Shown: positions 8,052 to 16,264 of the stretch, piece by piece | Position numbering within the stretch: the stretch's first letter is position 1 | Layout: every line of letters starts with the position of its first letter | NCBI GenBank assembly: GCA_050178915.1 | Contig: JBFXFO010000008.1 | Span: forward strand, 1 to 46,872 | Reading direction: 5' to 3' | DNA: 46,872 nt | From: JBFXAF01 sp050178915 | Lineage (GTDB): Bacteria; Pseudomonadota; Alphaproteobacteria; Rhizobiales; Rhizobiaceae | Notes under the pieces: model-generated | The model's database searches: none | What the model was told of the DNA's origin: nothing | Seen by the model: only the letters and a program-made list of their open reading frames with translations | Translations under genes and position numbers: made by a program

Positions 8052-8921
8052 ATGACGCTGCATCAACTGCCAGCGAGCGACATCGAGAGCGGCGGCACGC
8101 ACCCGATGTTCCGCGACGCGCCCTCGTCGGTGGAGTTCAACAAACTGCGCAAGCGGCTGCTGCGCAACGCACGCCAGGCGCTGGAAGACTTCGCCATGGT
8201 CCGGCCGGGCGAACGCTGGCTGGTGGCGCTGTCGGGCGGCAAGGATTCCTATACGCTGCTGGCGCTGCTGCTCGACCTCAAATGGCGCGGGCTGCTGCCG
8301 GTCGAGTTGCTCGCCTGCAACCTCGACCAGGGGCAGCCGAACTTCCCGAAGGAGATCCTGCCGCACTACCTGACCGCGCTCGGCGTTCCGCACCGGATCG
8401 AATACCGCGACACCTATTCGATCGTGACCGAGAAGGTGCCGCAGGGCGCCACCTACTGCTCGCTCTGCTCGCGCCTGCGCCGTGGCCATCTCTACCGGAT
8501 CGCGCGCGAGGAAGGCTGCGCGGCGCTGGTGCTGGGCCACCACCGCGACGACATCCTCGAAACATTCCTGATGAACCTGTTCCACGGCGGCCGGCTGTCG
8601 GCCATGCCGCCAAAACTGCTCAATGACGACGGCGACGTGATGGTGCTGCGGCCGCTCGCCTATTGCGACGAGGGCGACATCACGCGCTTTTCCGACGGGA
8701 TGCGGTTTCCGATCATCCCCTGCGATCTGTGCGGCAGTCAGGAGGGGCTGGAACGCAACGCCATGAAGGCGATGCTCGACGACATCGAGCGGCGCATGCC
8801 CGGCCGCAAGGACACGATGATCCGGGCGCTCGCAAACATCCGGCCGAGCCAGATGCTCGACCGTTCGCTCTTCGACTTCGCAGGACTGACCCCGAAGACG
8901 TCAGGTGCTGAGCGAGTTTGA
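8052..8921 (+). CDS. ttcA: tRNA 2-thiocytidine biosynthesis protein TtcA
   Basis: PP-loop ATPase that thiolates C32 of certain tRNAs using an iron-sulfur cluster; 289 residues. The PP-loop SGGKDS is at residues 61-66. The cluster and catalytic cysteine pairs are C136/C139 (CSLC) and C224/C227 (CDLC). I chose ATG 8052; an in-frame GTG at 8019 is possible but has no better ribosome-binding site. The 3' end overlaps the convergent DUF4864 gene by 21 bp. Confidence 0.92.
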   Translation: MTLHQLPASDIESGGTHPMFRDAPSSVEFNKLRKRLLRNARQALEDFAMVRPGERWLVALSGGKDSYTLLALLLDLKWRGLLPVELLACNLDQGQPNFPKEILPHYLTALGVPHRIEYRDTYSIVTEKVPQGATYCSLCSRLRRGHLYRIAREEGCAALVLGHHRDDILETFLMNLFHGGRLSAMPPKLLNDDGDVMVLRPLAYCDEGDITRFSDGMRFPIIPCDLCGSQEGLERNAMKAMLDDIERRMPGRKDTMIRALANIRPSQMLDRSLFDFAGLTPKTSGAERV

Positions 8922-9320
8922 GGCGCGCAGGCTGCAGCCGGTGATCTTGAACGTGCCGTCATCCTGCAGCTGCAGCGTATAGACGGCCTCATAGTCCTTG
9001 CCGTCCGGCCCGAGGATCATGACCTGCTGGATGATCGAGTTCGGGCCGGTCTGCTCGACCTTGCCGAACGAGTAGTTCTGCGGGTTGCGCACCGGCGGGT
9101 AGCCGTTCGTCACCATACTCATGAAGATGTCGACGCTTGGGAAGACCTGCTTCACGTTCGGGGCGGCGAAGGAATAGGCGAGCTCACCGTCATTGGCGAT
9201 GAAGGCCTTCAACTGGCCGTCGATGACCCCCTGCGCTGCCTTGATCTCGGCATCGCCGGCGAAGGCATTGGCAAACGGCGCGAACATGAGAAGGACGACT
9301 GCGAGAAGCGTACGGCGCAT
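8901..9320 (-). CDS. Secreted DUF4864 domain protein
   Basis: A 139-residue protein with a clear signal peptide (MRRTLLAVVLLMFAPFANAFAG; hydrophobic core, then AFA before the cut). The mature part shows the DUF4864 pattern: VIDGQLKAF near the start, then FMSMVTNGYPPVRNPQNYSF, then a beta-rich end. DUF4864 resembles NTF2-like small secreted proteins and has no known function. The location is predicted periplasmic. It is convergent with ttcA, and its last 21 bp overlap that gene. Confidence 0.82.
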   Translation of the reverse strand: MRRTLLAVVLLMFAPFANAFAGDAEIKAAQGVIDGQLKAFIANDGELAYSFAAPNVKQVFPSVDIFMSMVTNGYPPVRNPQNYSFGKVEQTGPNSIIQQVMILGPDGKDYEAVYTLQLQDDGTFKITGCSLRASNSLST

Positions 9321-9481
9321 GGCGTTTAGTCTCCCGTCGATCGAGTGCTATCTTCTCATACGTTGAGGCCGCCGTCGCGGTTTCGTCGGCCGACGAAAAT
9401 CGCATCAGCAGCGCTGCGTGCTTGAAACGGGGCGGGGCGTCTGCGAGAAGCAGCCCAAGGGCGCAGGACGGAACAGCGGCG

Positions 9482-9721
9482 ATGAAGGCATTTTTCGTTC
9501 AGATCAAGTGCGAGCTCGGCCAGTCCTATGCCGTGGCCAACGCGCTGGCCGAAGCCGAGATCGCTTCCGAGATCTACTCGACGGCGGGCAATTTCGACCT
9601 GCTGGCGAAGTTCTACGTCGAGGACGACGGCGAGGATGTCGGCCACTTCGTCAACGAGAAGGTGCAGCGCATTCCGGGAATCAAGGACACGTTCACGATC
9701 GTGACCTTCCGCGCATTCTAG
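9482..9721 (+). CDS. Stand-alone Lrp/AsnC ligand-binding (RAM/ACT-like) domain protein
   Basis: A 79-residue protein consisting only of the effector-binding domain of Lrp/AsnC regulators. It has no helix-turn-helix, so it does not bind DNA by the family's usual means. Typical features are the FFVQIKCELGQ strand, STAGNFDLLAKFYV with the GxxD ligand-site motif, and RIPGIKDTFTIVTF. Such proteins form dimers to decamers and may sense amino acids. GGACGGAAC lies just upstream of the ATG at 9482; an in-frame start 20 codons earlier would add an unrelated arginine-rich tail. Confidence 0.87.
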   Translation: MKAFFVQIKCELGQSYAVANALAEAEIASEIYSTAGNFDLLAKFYVEDDGEDVGHFVNEKVQRIPGIKDTFTIVTFRAF

Positions 9722-9728
9722 TGCGTCT

Positions 9729-9748
9729 GCTTTGCCGGCGGGCAAAGC
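9729..9748 (+). terminator. Hairpin after the Lrp-like gene
   Basis: GCTTTGCC (9729-9736), loop GGCG, GGCAAAGC (9741-9748): a perfect 8-bp stem 7 bases after the stop. There is no T-run, so it is a weak terminator or an RNA 3' end stabiliser. Confidence 0.4.
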
Positions 9749-9884
9749 CCGGCTTCCACCTTGCCTTCAGTGCCGTCCTTTTGAGCAGACCAGGCTATCT
9801 GCCCGCTTCTCTTCCCTAACTCGCCGATTGCGCTTGATTTTCCTGCGCCGCGTCAGTGAAGATGCGTGACAGGGGAGTAACCGC

Positions 9885-11297
9885 GTGGTCGCCTTCGACG
9901 AAATGCAGCCGGAACGCACCGGCGTTCGCAAGCAGTATTCCGCTTACGATGAATGGCTCAAGGCGCAGGACCCCGCGCGGCTGGCTGAAAAGATGGGCGA
10001 TGCGGAGCGCGTGTTCCGCAAGACCGGCATTACCTTCGCCGTGTATGGCGAGGAAGAGGCTGCCGAGCGGCTGATCCCGTTCGATATCGTGCCGCGCATC
10101 ATATCGGGCGCCGAGTGGCGGCGTCTGACGCAGGGCATCGAGCAGCGCGTGCAGGCGCTGAATGCCTTTCTCGACGACATCTATCACCGCCAGGAAATCC
10201 TGCGCGCCGGCCGCGTGCCGAAGGATCTGATCGCCCGCAACGAGGCCTTCCTGCCGGAGATGATCGGCGTCACACCGCCGGCCGGCGTCTACACGCACAT
10301 CATCGGCGTCGATATCGTGCGCACCGCCGAGAACGAGTTCTACGTGCTGGAGGACAATGCGCGCACGCCGTCCGGCGTCTCCTACATGCTGGAGAACCGC
10401 GAGACGATGATGCAGCTCTTCCCGGAGCTGTTCCAGCAGATCAAGGTGCGGCCGGTCGAGAACTATCCGCAGCTGCTGCGGCAGTCGCTGGCGGCGGTGC
10501 GGCCCGACGGCCAGCGCGGCAACCCGACCATCGCGGTGCTGACGCCCGGCCTCTACAATTCGGCCTATTTCGAGCACGCCTTCCTCGCCGACCAGATGGG
10601 CGTCGAACTGGTGGAGGGGCAGGACCTGCGCGTCGTCGACGGCCATGTCGCGATGCGCACGACGCAGGGCTACAAGAACATCGACGTGCTCTACCGCCGC
10701 GTCGATGACGCCTATCTCGATCCGCTGACGTTCAAGCCGGAATCCACGCTCGGCGTGCCCGGCATCATGGACGTCTACCGCGCCGGCAACATCACGCTCG
10801 CCAACGCGCCAGGTACCGGCATCGCCGACGACAAGGCGATCTATTCCTACATGCCGGAGATCGTGGAGTTCTATACGGGCCGCAAGGCCATGCTGGAGAA
10901 CATCCGCACCTGGCGCTGCTCCGAGCCGGACAGCCTGAAATACGTGCTGGAGCACCTGTCGGAGCTGGTCGTGAAGGAAGTCCACGGCTCCGGCGGCTAC
11001 GGCATGCTGGTTGGCCCCGCTGCTTCAAAGAAGGAACTGGAGGACTTTGCCGCCAAGCTGAAGGCGAAACCGTCGAACTACATCGCGCAGCCGACGCTCT
11101 CGCTCTCCACCGTGCCGATCCTGACCGAGAAGGGGCTTGCACCGCGCCACGTGGACCTGCGGCCGTATGTGCTGGTGTCGGATCGCATCCAGATCGTGCC
11201 GGGCGGTTTGACGCGCGTGGCGCTGAAGGAGGGCTCGCTGGTGGTGAATTCGTCCCAGGGTGGCGGGACGAAGGATACGTGGGTGCTCGATGATTGA
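9885..11297 (+). CDS. Circularly permuted type 2 ATP-grasp protein (Anbu cluster)
   Basis: A 470-residue member of the circularly permuted ATP-grasp family (formerly DUF404/DUF407). Motifs include HIIGVDIVRTAENEFYVLED, NARTPSGVSYMLENR, VKEVHGSGGYGMLVGP and a C-terminal SSQGGGTKDTWVLDD. ATP-grasp enzymes join a carboxylate to an amine through an acyl phosphate, so a peptide or amide ligase role is likely; the substrate is unknown. The GTG start at 9885 is supported by AGGGGAG 7 bases upstream; an ATG 18 bp later is the alternative. It is the first of four genes (ATP-grasp, alpha-E, transglutaminase, Anbu), a conserved group in proteobacteria, and the alpha-E gene starts 9 bp after its stop. 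Confidence 0.9.
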   Translation: MVAFDEMQPERTGVRKQYSAYDEWLKAQDPARLAEKMGDAERVFRKTGITFAVYGEEEAAERLIPFDIVPRIISGAEWRRLTQGIEQRVQALNAFLDDIYHRQEILRAGRVPKDLIARNEAFLPEMIGVTPPAGVYTHIIGVDIVRTAENEFYVLEDNARTPSGVSYMLENRETMMQLFPELFQQIKVRPVENYPQLLRQSLAAVRPDGQRGNPTIAVLTPGLYNSAYFEHAFLADQMGVELVEGQDLRVVDGHVAMRTTQGYKNIDVLYRRVDDAYLDPLTFKPESTLGVPGIMDVYRAGNITLANAPGTGIADDKAIYSYMPEIVEFYTGRKAMLENIRTWRCSEPDSLKYVLEHLSELVVKEVHGSGGYGMLVGPAASKKELEDFAAKLKAKPSNYIAQPTLSLSTVPILTEKGLAPRHVDLRPYVLVSDRIQIVPGGLTRVALKEGSLVVNSSQGGGTKDTWVLDD

Positions 11298-11306
11298 GGC
11301 CGAGCC

Positions 11307-12248
11307 ATGCTCCTAGGACGCACCGCCAACGGTCTCTACTGGATGAATCGCTACATCGAGCGGGCGGAGAACATGGCGCGGCTGGTCGATGCCGGCCTGC
11401 GCATGGCGCTGACGCGGACGACCAGCTCGACCGAGGAGTGGACGTCGGTCATCGTCTCCTCGGGCAATGAATTCGCCTTCCGCAACAAGCACGACACGTT
11501 CAACGCGACAAACGTGACCGACTTCCTGATCCGCGACACGTCGAACGTTTCGAGCGTGATGTCGGCGATCGAGACCGGCCGAAACAACGCCCGCATGGTG
11601 CGCACGGCACTGACGCGCGAGACGTGGGAGGCGATCAACGAGGCGTGGATGGCGATGAAGCGCATGCTCACGCCGAAGATCGACGAGCGCGAACTGCCAA
11701 AGCTGCTCGACGCCATCAAGCGCGAGACGGCGCTGATCCGCGGCGCCTTCCACGGAACGCAATTGCGCAACGAGATTTTCGATTTCGCGCAGCTTGGCAC
11801 CTTCCTCGAACGCGCCGACAACACTGCCCGCATCCTCGACGTGAAGTACTACGTGCTGCTGCCGTCGATCTCGTGGGTGGGGTCCTCGCTCGACAATTAT
11901 CAGTGGGAGTCGATCCTGCGCTCGGTCGCTGCGCACCGCTCCTATCGCTGGGTGTACGAGGCCGACTATCGTCCGACCAACATCGCCGACTATCTGATCC
12001 TCAACTCGCGCATGCCGCGCTCGCTCGCCTTCTGCTACCGCAACATCGCGGACGCGCTGCGCCACCGCGCCGACGAGTATGGCGCGCGCCATCCGTGCCA
12101 CGACACGGCGGAAGCCGCGTTCGATCGGCTGCGCAACGGCACGATCAAGGAAATCTTCGACACCGGCCTGCACGAGTTCCTCGACGCGTTCCTGCGCACG
12201 AACAACCGGCTCGGCGACGAAGTGGCGGAGAGCTATCGGTTCTACTGA
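11307..12248 (+). CDS. Alpha-E domain protein (DUF403; Anbu cluster)
   Basis: A 313-residue, mostly helical protein of the alpha-E family. The N-terminal LGRTANGLYWMNRYIERAEN is the family signature, with FLERADNTARILDVKYY in the middle. No catalytic function has been established; the family almost always accompanies the circularly permuted ATP-grasp protein, and in other bacteria the two can be fused. This suggests it is a partner or scaffold for that ligase. Its stop codon overlaps the next start (TGATG), so translation is probably coupled to the transglutaminase-like gene. Confidence 0.9.
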   Translation: MLLGRTANGLYWMNRYIERAENMARLVDAGLRMALTRTTSSTEEWTSVIVSSGNEFAFRNKHDTFNATNVTDFLIRDTSNVSSVMSAIETGRNNARMVRTALTRETWEAINEAWMAMKRMLTPKIDERELPKLLDAIKRETALIRGAFHGTQLRNEIFDFAQLGTFLERADNTARILDVKYYVLLPSISWVGSSLDNYQWESILRSVAAHRSYRWVYEADYRPTNIADYLILNSRMPRSLAFCYRNIADALRHRADEYGARHPCHDTAEAAFDRLRNGTIKEIFDTGLHEFLDAFLRTNNRLGDEVAESYRFY

Positions 12249-13042
12249 TGCGGCTGAAGATCACCCATCGCACGGAATATCGGTACGCCTCCGCGATCCA
12301 GTATGCGTTGCAGCGGGTGCGGCTGCTGCCCGCCAGCGGGACGCTGCAGACGGTCCACAACTGGACGCTGCGCATCGACGGTGCACGCGAGGAACTGCGC
12401 TTCTCCGACCATTTCGGCAACGACACGCGCCTGCTCAGCGCGCATGGCGAGCCGCATGTGATCGCGGTGGAGGCAAGCGGCGAGGTCGAGACCTTCGACA
12501 AGGCCGGCATGAGCGGCGTGCATCGCGGTTTCGCGCCGCTCTGGCTGTTCCGGCACGAGACGCCGCTCACGCATTCCGATGAAGGCATCAACGCGCTCGC
12601 AGCGGATGTCGGCGAAGGAAATGAACTCGACCGGCTGCACAGCCTGATGCGGCTGATCGTCGAGCGCATCGACTACAGGCAGGGCGAGACGGACGTGGCG
12701 ACGACCGCTGCGCAGGCGCTGGCGCAGGGCTCGGGCGTCTGCCAGGATCACGCGCATGTGTTCATCGCCGCCGCGCGGCAACTCGGCTTCCCAGCGCGTT
12801 ACGTCAGCGGCTACCTGATGCTGGACGAGAAGGCCGAGCAGGCCGCCAGCCACGCCTGGGCCGAGGCGCATGTCGGCAACCTCGGCTGGGTCGCGTTCGA
12901 CTGCGCCAATGGAATTTCGCCCGACGAACGCTATGTCAGGCTGGCGATCGGACGCGACTACCGCGAGGCGATGCCGGTGTCGGGGATTTTGTTGGGGCAG
13001 GCGCAGGAACAGCTTGCGGTGCGCATTACGGTCGAGCAGTAA
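12248..13042 (+). CDS. Transglutaminase-like cysteine protease family protein (Anbu cluster)
   Basis: A 264-residue protein with an N-terminal beta-rich bacterial transglutaminase-like domain (roughly 1-100) and a C-terminal transglutaminase core. The catalytic triad is visible: C165 in GSGVCQDHAH, H202 in SHAWAEAHV and D218 in VAFDCANG. Bacterial members usually act as peptidases or amidases rather than cross-linkers. In this cluster it may cleave or transfer a peptide made by the ATP-grasp enzyme; that is inference. The start overlaps the alpha-E stop by one base. Confidence 0.9.
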   Translation: MRLKITHRTEYRYASAIQYALQRVRLLPASGTLQTVHNWTLRIDGAREELRFSDHFGNDTRLLSAHGEPHVIAVEASGEVETFDKAGMSGVHRGFAPLWLFRHETPLTHSDEGINALAADVGEGNELDRLHSLMRLIVERIDYRQGETDVATTAAQALAQGSGVCQDHAHVFIAAARQLGFPARYVSGYLMLDEKAEQAASHAWAEAHVGNLGWVAFDCANGISPDERYVRLAIGRDYREAMPVSGILLGQAQEQLAVRITVEQ

Positions 13043-13081
13043 TTCCGCGCATTTCAACGGAACGCGCGAATCGCGGCTGCC

Positions 13082-13819
13082 ATGACCTATTGCGTTGGCC
13101 TCAGGACCGATAGCGGTCTCGTGTTCATGTCGGACACGCGCACGAACGCCGGCATCGATTCCATCTCCACCTTCCGCAAGATGCACGTCTGGGAAGAGCC
13201 GGGCGAGCGCGTCATCGTGCTGATGTCGGCCGGCAATCTGGCGACGACCCAGTCCGTCGTGAGCGTGCTGGACGAGCGTACCAAGGCGGTGTCGGACCGC
13301 GTGCATACGCTGCTCGAAACGCCGTCCATGTACCAGACGGCACGGCTGGTCGGAAACGTGGTCAAGGAAGTGATCGCGCAGTCGGCGCAAGAGGGCCAGA
13401 AGGCCGAGTCCTACTTCAACGCATCGTTCATCCTCGGCGGGCAGATCCGTGGCAGCGAGCCGCGCCTGTTCCAGATCTATCCCGAAGGCAATTTCATCGA
13501 GTCGACCGACGACACGCCGTTCTTCCAGATCGGCGAGACGAAGTACGGCAAGCCGATCATCGTGCGCGCCTACGACCGCCGCATGAGCTTTGCCGAGACC
13601 GTGAAGCTGCTGCTGGTGTCGTTCGACTCGACGCTCAAATCCAATCTGTCGGTCGGCCTGCCGCTGGACATGCTCTTTTATCCGCGCGACACGTTCCGGG
13701 TCGGCCTCAAGAAGCGCATCGGGCAGGACGACCCGTACTACCGGACGGTCTCCGACGGCTGGTCCAACGCGCTGAAAGAAGCTTTCCGGAGCCTTCCCGA
13801 TTTCCCGGAAGAGCCCTGA
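13082..13819 (+). CDS. Anbu: proteasome/HslV-related peptidase
   Basis: A 245-residue Ntn-hydrolase of the Anbu type, a bacterial relative of proteasome beta subunits and HslV. After removal of Met1 the protein starts TYCVGLRTDSG, giving the N-terminal threonine nucleophile, with D17 (FMSDTR) and K32 (FRKMHVW) as expected active-site partners by comparison with HslV. Anbu proteins assemble into open helical or ring oligomers in published structures, and their natural substrates are not known. The gene lies 39 bp after the transglutaminase-like gene. No ATPase unfoldase is encoded next to it. Confidence 0.92.
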   Translation: MTYCVGLRTDSGLVFMSDTRTNAGIDSISTFRKMHVWEEPGERVIVLMSAGNLATTQSVVSVLDERTKAVSDRVHTLLETPSMYQTARLVGNVVKEVIAQSAQEGQKAESYFNASFILGGQIRGSEPRLFQIYPEGNFIESTDDTPFFQIGETKYGKPIIVRAYDRRMSFAETVKLLLVSFDSTLKSNLSVGLPLDMLFYPRDTFRVGLKKRIGQDDPYYRTVSDGWSNALKEAFRSLPDFPEEP

Positions 13820-13862
13820 ACGAGCCTGGCCAGCCGCCTGCTCGGGCGAAGAGGCGAGACAC

Positions 13863-15275
13863 ATGCAGGCCAATGAATTCCGTGTCTGGAGCGTGCGCGC
13901 CGCCGAGTGGGGCGCGGACTATCGCGAGAACTTGCGCGACCTGCCGGTGCGCGCCAAGACGAAGCCCGGCGAGATAGCCGCGCAGATCGCCGCAGCGCCG
14001 CCCGAACGGGCCGAGCCGATGGAGGCGATCTTCGCCGACTTCGAGCGCATCATCGTGCCGGGCATGACGCACTGGCAGCACCCGCGCTTCTTCGCCTATT
14101 TCCCGGCCAACGCGGCGACGGTATCCGTTGTCGCCGAGCAACTGGTCACGGCGATGGCGGCGCAGTGCATGCTCTGGCAGACCTCGCCGGCGGCGACCGA
14201 ACTCGAGACCAGGATGATCGACTGGCTGGGCCAGGCGCTGGGTCTTCCCGACAGCTTCTCCGGCGTGCTGCAGGATTCCGCTTCGTCGGCGACGCTGGCC
14301 GCACTCCTCACCATGCGCGAACGCGCGCTCGGCTGGCAGGGCAATCGCAGCGGGCTTTCCGGCCAGCCGACGCTGCGCGTCTATGCTTCGCATCAGGTGC
14401 ACACCTCGGTCGACCGCGCCATCTGGGTCGCCGGCATCGGCGCCGACAACCTCGTGCGCATCCCGACGACGGGCAGGCTGCGCGGCATGGACCCGGCGGC
14501 GCTTGCAGCCGCGATCGAGGCGGACCTTGCGGCGGGCTTCCGGCCGGCCGGCATTGTCGCCTGCGTCGGCGGCACCAGCATCGGCGGCACCGACGACATT
14601 GCGGCCGTCATTCAGGTGGCACGCGGGCACGGCCTGTTCGTGCACGTCGATGCGGCGTGGGCCGGCAGCGCCATGATCTGCGAGGAATACCGCCACTACT
14701 GGCGCGGCATCGAGGACGCCGACTCCATCGTCTTCAATCCGCACAAATGGCTGGGCGCGCAGTTCGACTGTTCCGCGCATTTCGTGCGCGATCCGCAAAG
14801 CCTGGTGAAGACGCTGGCGATCCAGCCGGAATACCTCAAGACCTATGGTCGCGACGGGGTCATCAACTATTCCGAATGGTCGATAGCGCTTGGTCGCCGT
14901 TTTCGCGCGCTCAAGCTCTGGTTCCTGCTGCGCGCGCACGGGCTGGAAGGCCTGCGAGACATCATCCGCAACCATGTGCGCTGGAGCGAGGCGATGGCCG
15001 AAAGGCTGCGCGGCGAGGCGGGTTTCGAGATCGCCAGCGAGCCGATGCTGTCGCTCTTTTCGTTCCGGCATCTGCCAAAGGGCGGCGACATCGACGCGCA
15101 CAACCGGGCGCTGGTGAACGCCATCAACGATGACGGCCGCATCTACCTGACACAGACGCTGGTGGACGGGCGCGTCGCCATCCGCTTCCAGGTCGGCCAG
15201 TTCCACGCGACGGAGGCCGACGTCGCGGCGGCGTTCGACGTGATCACGGAGATCGCCGCCTCGCTTTCGGGCTGA
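13863..15275 (+). CDS. PLP-dependent group II decarboxylase (aromatic amino acid decarboxylase-like)
   Basis: A 470-residue pyridoxal-phosphate enzyme of the aromatic-L-amino-acid decarboxylase family. The PLP lysine is K295 in FNPHKWLGAQ, the ring-nitrogen aspartate is D263 in HVDAAWAG, and H180 in SHQVHTSVDRA should stack on the cofactor. The length matches the family. The substrate cannot be decided between tryptophan, tyrosine, phenylalanine, DOPA and non-aromatic acids. It lies 43 bp after Anbu on the same strand with no terminator seen, so it may be transcribed with that cluster, although it is not a usual member. Confidence 0.87.
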   Translation: MQANEFRVWSVRAAEWGADYRENLRDLPVRAKTKPGEIAAQIAAAPPERAEPMEAIFADFERIIVPGMTHWQHPRFFAYFPANAATVSVVAEQLVTAMAAQCMLWQTSPAATELETRMIDWLGQALGLPDSFSGVLQDSASSATLAALLTMRERALGWQGNRSGLSGQPTLRVYASHQVHTSVDRAIWVAGIGADNLVRIPTTGRLRGMDPAALAAAIEADLAAGFRPAGIVACVGGTSIGGTDDIAAVIQVARGHGLFVHVDAAWAGSAMICEEYRHYWRGIEDADSIVFNPHKWLGAQFDCSAHFVRDPQSLVKTLAIQPEYLKTYGRDGVINYSEWSIALGRRFRALKLWFLLRAHGLEGLRDIIRNHVRWSEAMAERLRGEAGFEIASEPMLSLFSFRHLPKGGDIDAHNRALVNAINDDGRIYLTQTLVDGRVAIRFQVGQFHATEADVAAAFDVITEIAASLSG

Positions 15276-15340
15276 TGCACGCTCGAAACGGCTGCGGCGG
15301 GGATTGCCCTTCGCGGCGTTAAGCTTTTCGGTTTGCGGCG

Positions 15341-15385
15341 CTTGTGTCGCTTTCGTTTCGGGATATTCTCCAGAAAAACGAAAGC
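15341..15385 (+). promoter_or_regulatory. glpR promoter with inverted GlpR-type operator
   Basis: CTTGTG (15341-15346), 17-base spacer, TATTCT (15364-15369). A perfect inverted repeat, GCTTTCGTTT (15349-15358) and AAACGAAAGC (15376-15385), brackets the -10. The TTTCGTTT core recurs at the glpD promoter, so this is a likely autoregulatory GlpR site. Confidence 0.6.
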
Positions 15386-15394
15386 CGAAGCCTC

Positions 15395-16159
15395 ATGTTT
15401 CTGTCCCAGCGCCATTCCGAGATCATCCAGCTCGCCAAAGACAACGGGCGCGTGCTGGTCGAGGAGCTCGCGACGCATTTCAACGTGACGCCGCAGACGA
15501 TCCGCAAGGATCTGAACGACCTCTGCGACCAGCGGCTGCTGACCCGCATTCATGGCGGTGCGCTGTTCCCGTCAGGCATCGAGAACATGGAATATGAGGC
15601 GCGGCGCAAGATCGCTGCCGACGAGAAGCAGGGGATCGGCCGCGCCGCCGCGCGGCTGATCCCCGACAGCGCCTCGCTGTTCATCAACATCGGCACGACG
15701 ACCGAGGCCGTCAGCGAAGCGCTGCTCGACCATACCGGCCTGATGGTGATCACAAATAATATCAATGTTGCCAACAGGATGCGCGTATATCCTGAGATAG
15801 AGGTTGTGATTGCTGGCGGTGTCGTGCGCGGGTCGGATGGCGGCATCGTCGGCGAGGCTGCGGTCGATTTCATCAAGCAATTCAAGGTTGACTATGCCGT
15901 CATCGGGGCCTCCGCGATCGACCATGACGGGGCGCTGCTCGATTTCGACTTCCGCGAGGTCAAGGTGGCGCAGGCCATCATCGCCAATGCGCGGCATGTG
16001 ATCCTTGTGTCGGACCGCACCAAGTTCGAGCGAACCGCTCCGGTGCGCATCGGCCATCTCAGCCAGGTCAACACCTTCATCACCGACAGCTGCGACATTC
16101 CGGCGGTTCGCCGCATCTGCCAGGAGGCGGAGGTCCAGCTGATCGAGACGAGCCGGTAG
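15395..16159 (+). CDS. glpR: DeoR-family glycerol regulon repressor GlpR
   Basis: A 254-residue DeoR-family repressor. The N-terminal helix-turn-helix covers about residues 4-60 (RHSEIIQLAKDNGRVLVEEL, then FNVTPQTIRKDLNDL), and the DeoR effector domain follows with NIGTTTEAV and DYAVIGASAID. GlpR proteins bind glycerol 3-phosphate and release DNA. I chose ATG 15395: a GTG at 15344 is in frame, but it lies within the promoter and operator deduced here. The gene is directly upstream of glpD and the glycerol transporter on the same strand, which identifies the regulon. Confidence 0.92.
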   Translation: MFLSQRHSEIIQLAKDNGRVLVEELATHFNVTPQTIRKDLNDLCDQRLLTRIHGGALFPSGIENMEYEARRKIAADEKQGIGRAAARLIPDSASLFINIGTTTEAVSEALLDHTGLMVITNNINVANRMRVYPEIEVVIAGGVVRGSDGGIVGEAAVDFIKQFKVDYAVIGASAIDHDGALLDFDFREVKVAQAIIANARHVILVSDRTKFERTAPVRIGHLSQVNTFITDSCDIPAVRRICQEAEVQLIETSR

Positions 16160-16170
16160 GCAGAATTCAT

Positions 16171-16207
16171 ATTTCGTTTGACATTCGTTTTTCCTTCACA
16201 ATAATTC
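16171..16207 (+). promoter_or_regulatory. glpD operon promoter with two TTCGTTT operator repeats
   Basis: TTGACA (16178-16183), 17-base spacer, ATAATT (16201-16206; TAATTC with an 18-base spacer). TTTCGTTT (16172-16179) and ATTCGTTT (16183-16190) overlap the -35, spaced 11 bp start to start, one helical turn. The motif matches that at the glpR promoter. Confidence 0.7.
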
Positions 16208-16264
16208 CGAACTGTTTTCGCGCACAAGCAGAATTGCTGCACTGCGAAAGCGGCGGAGGAAGCG

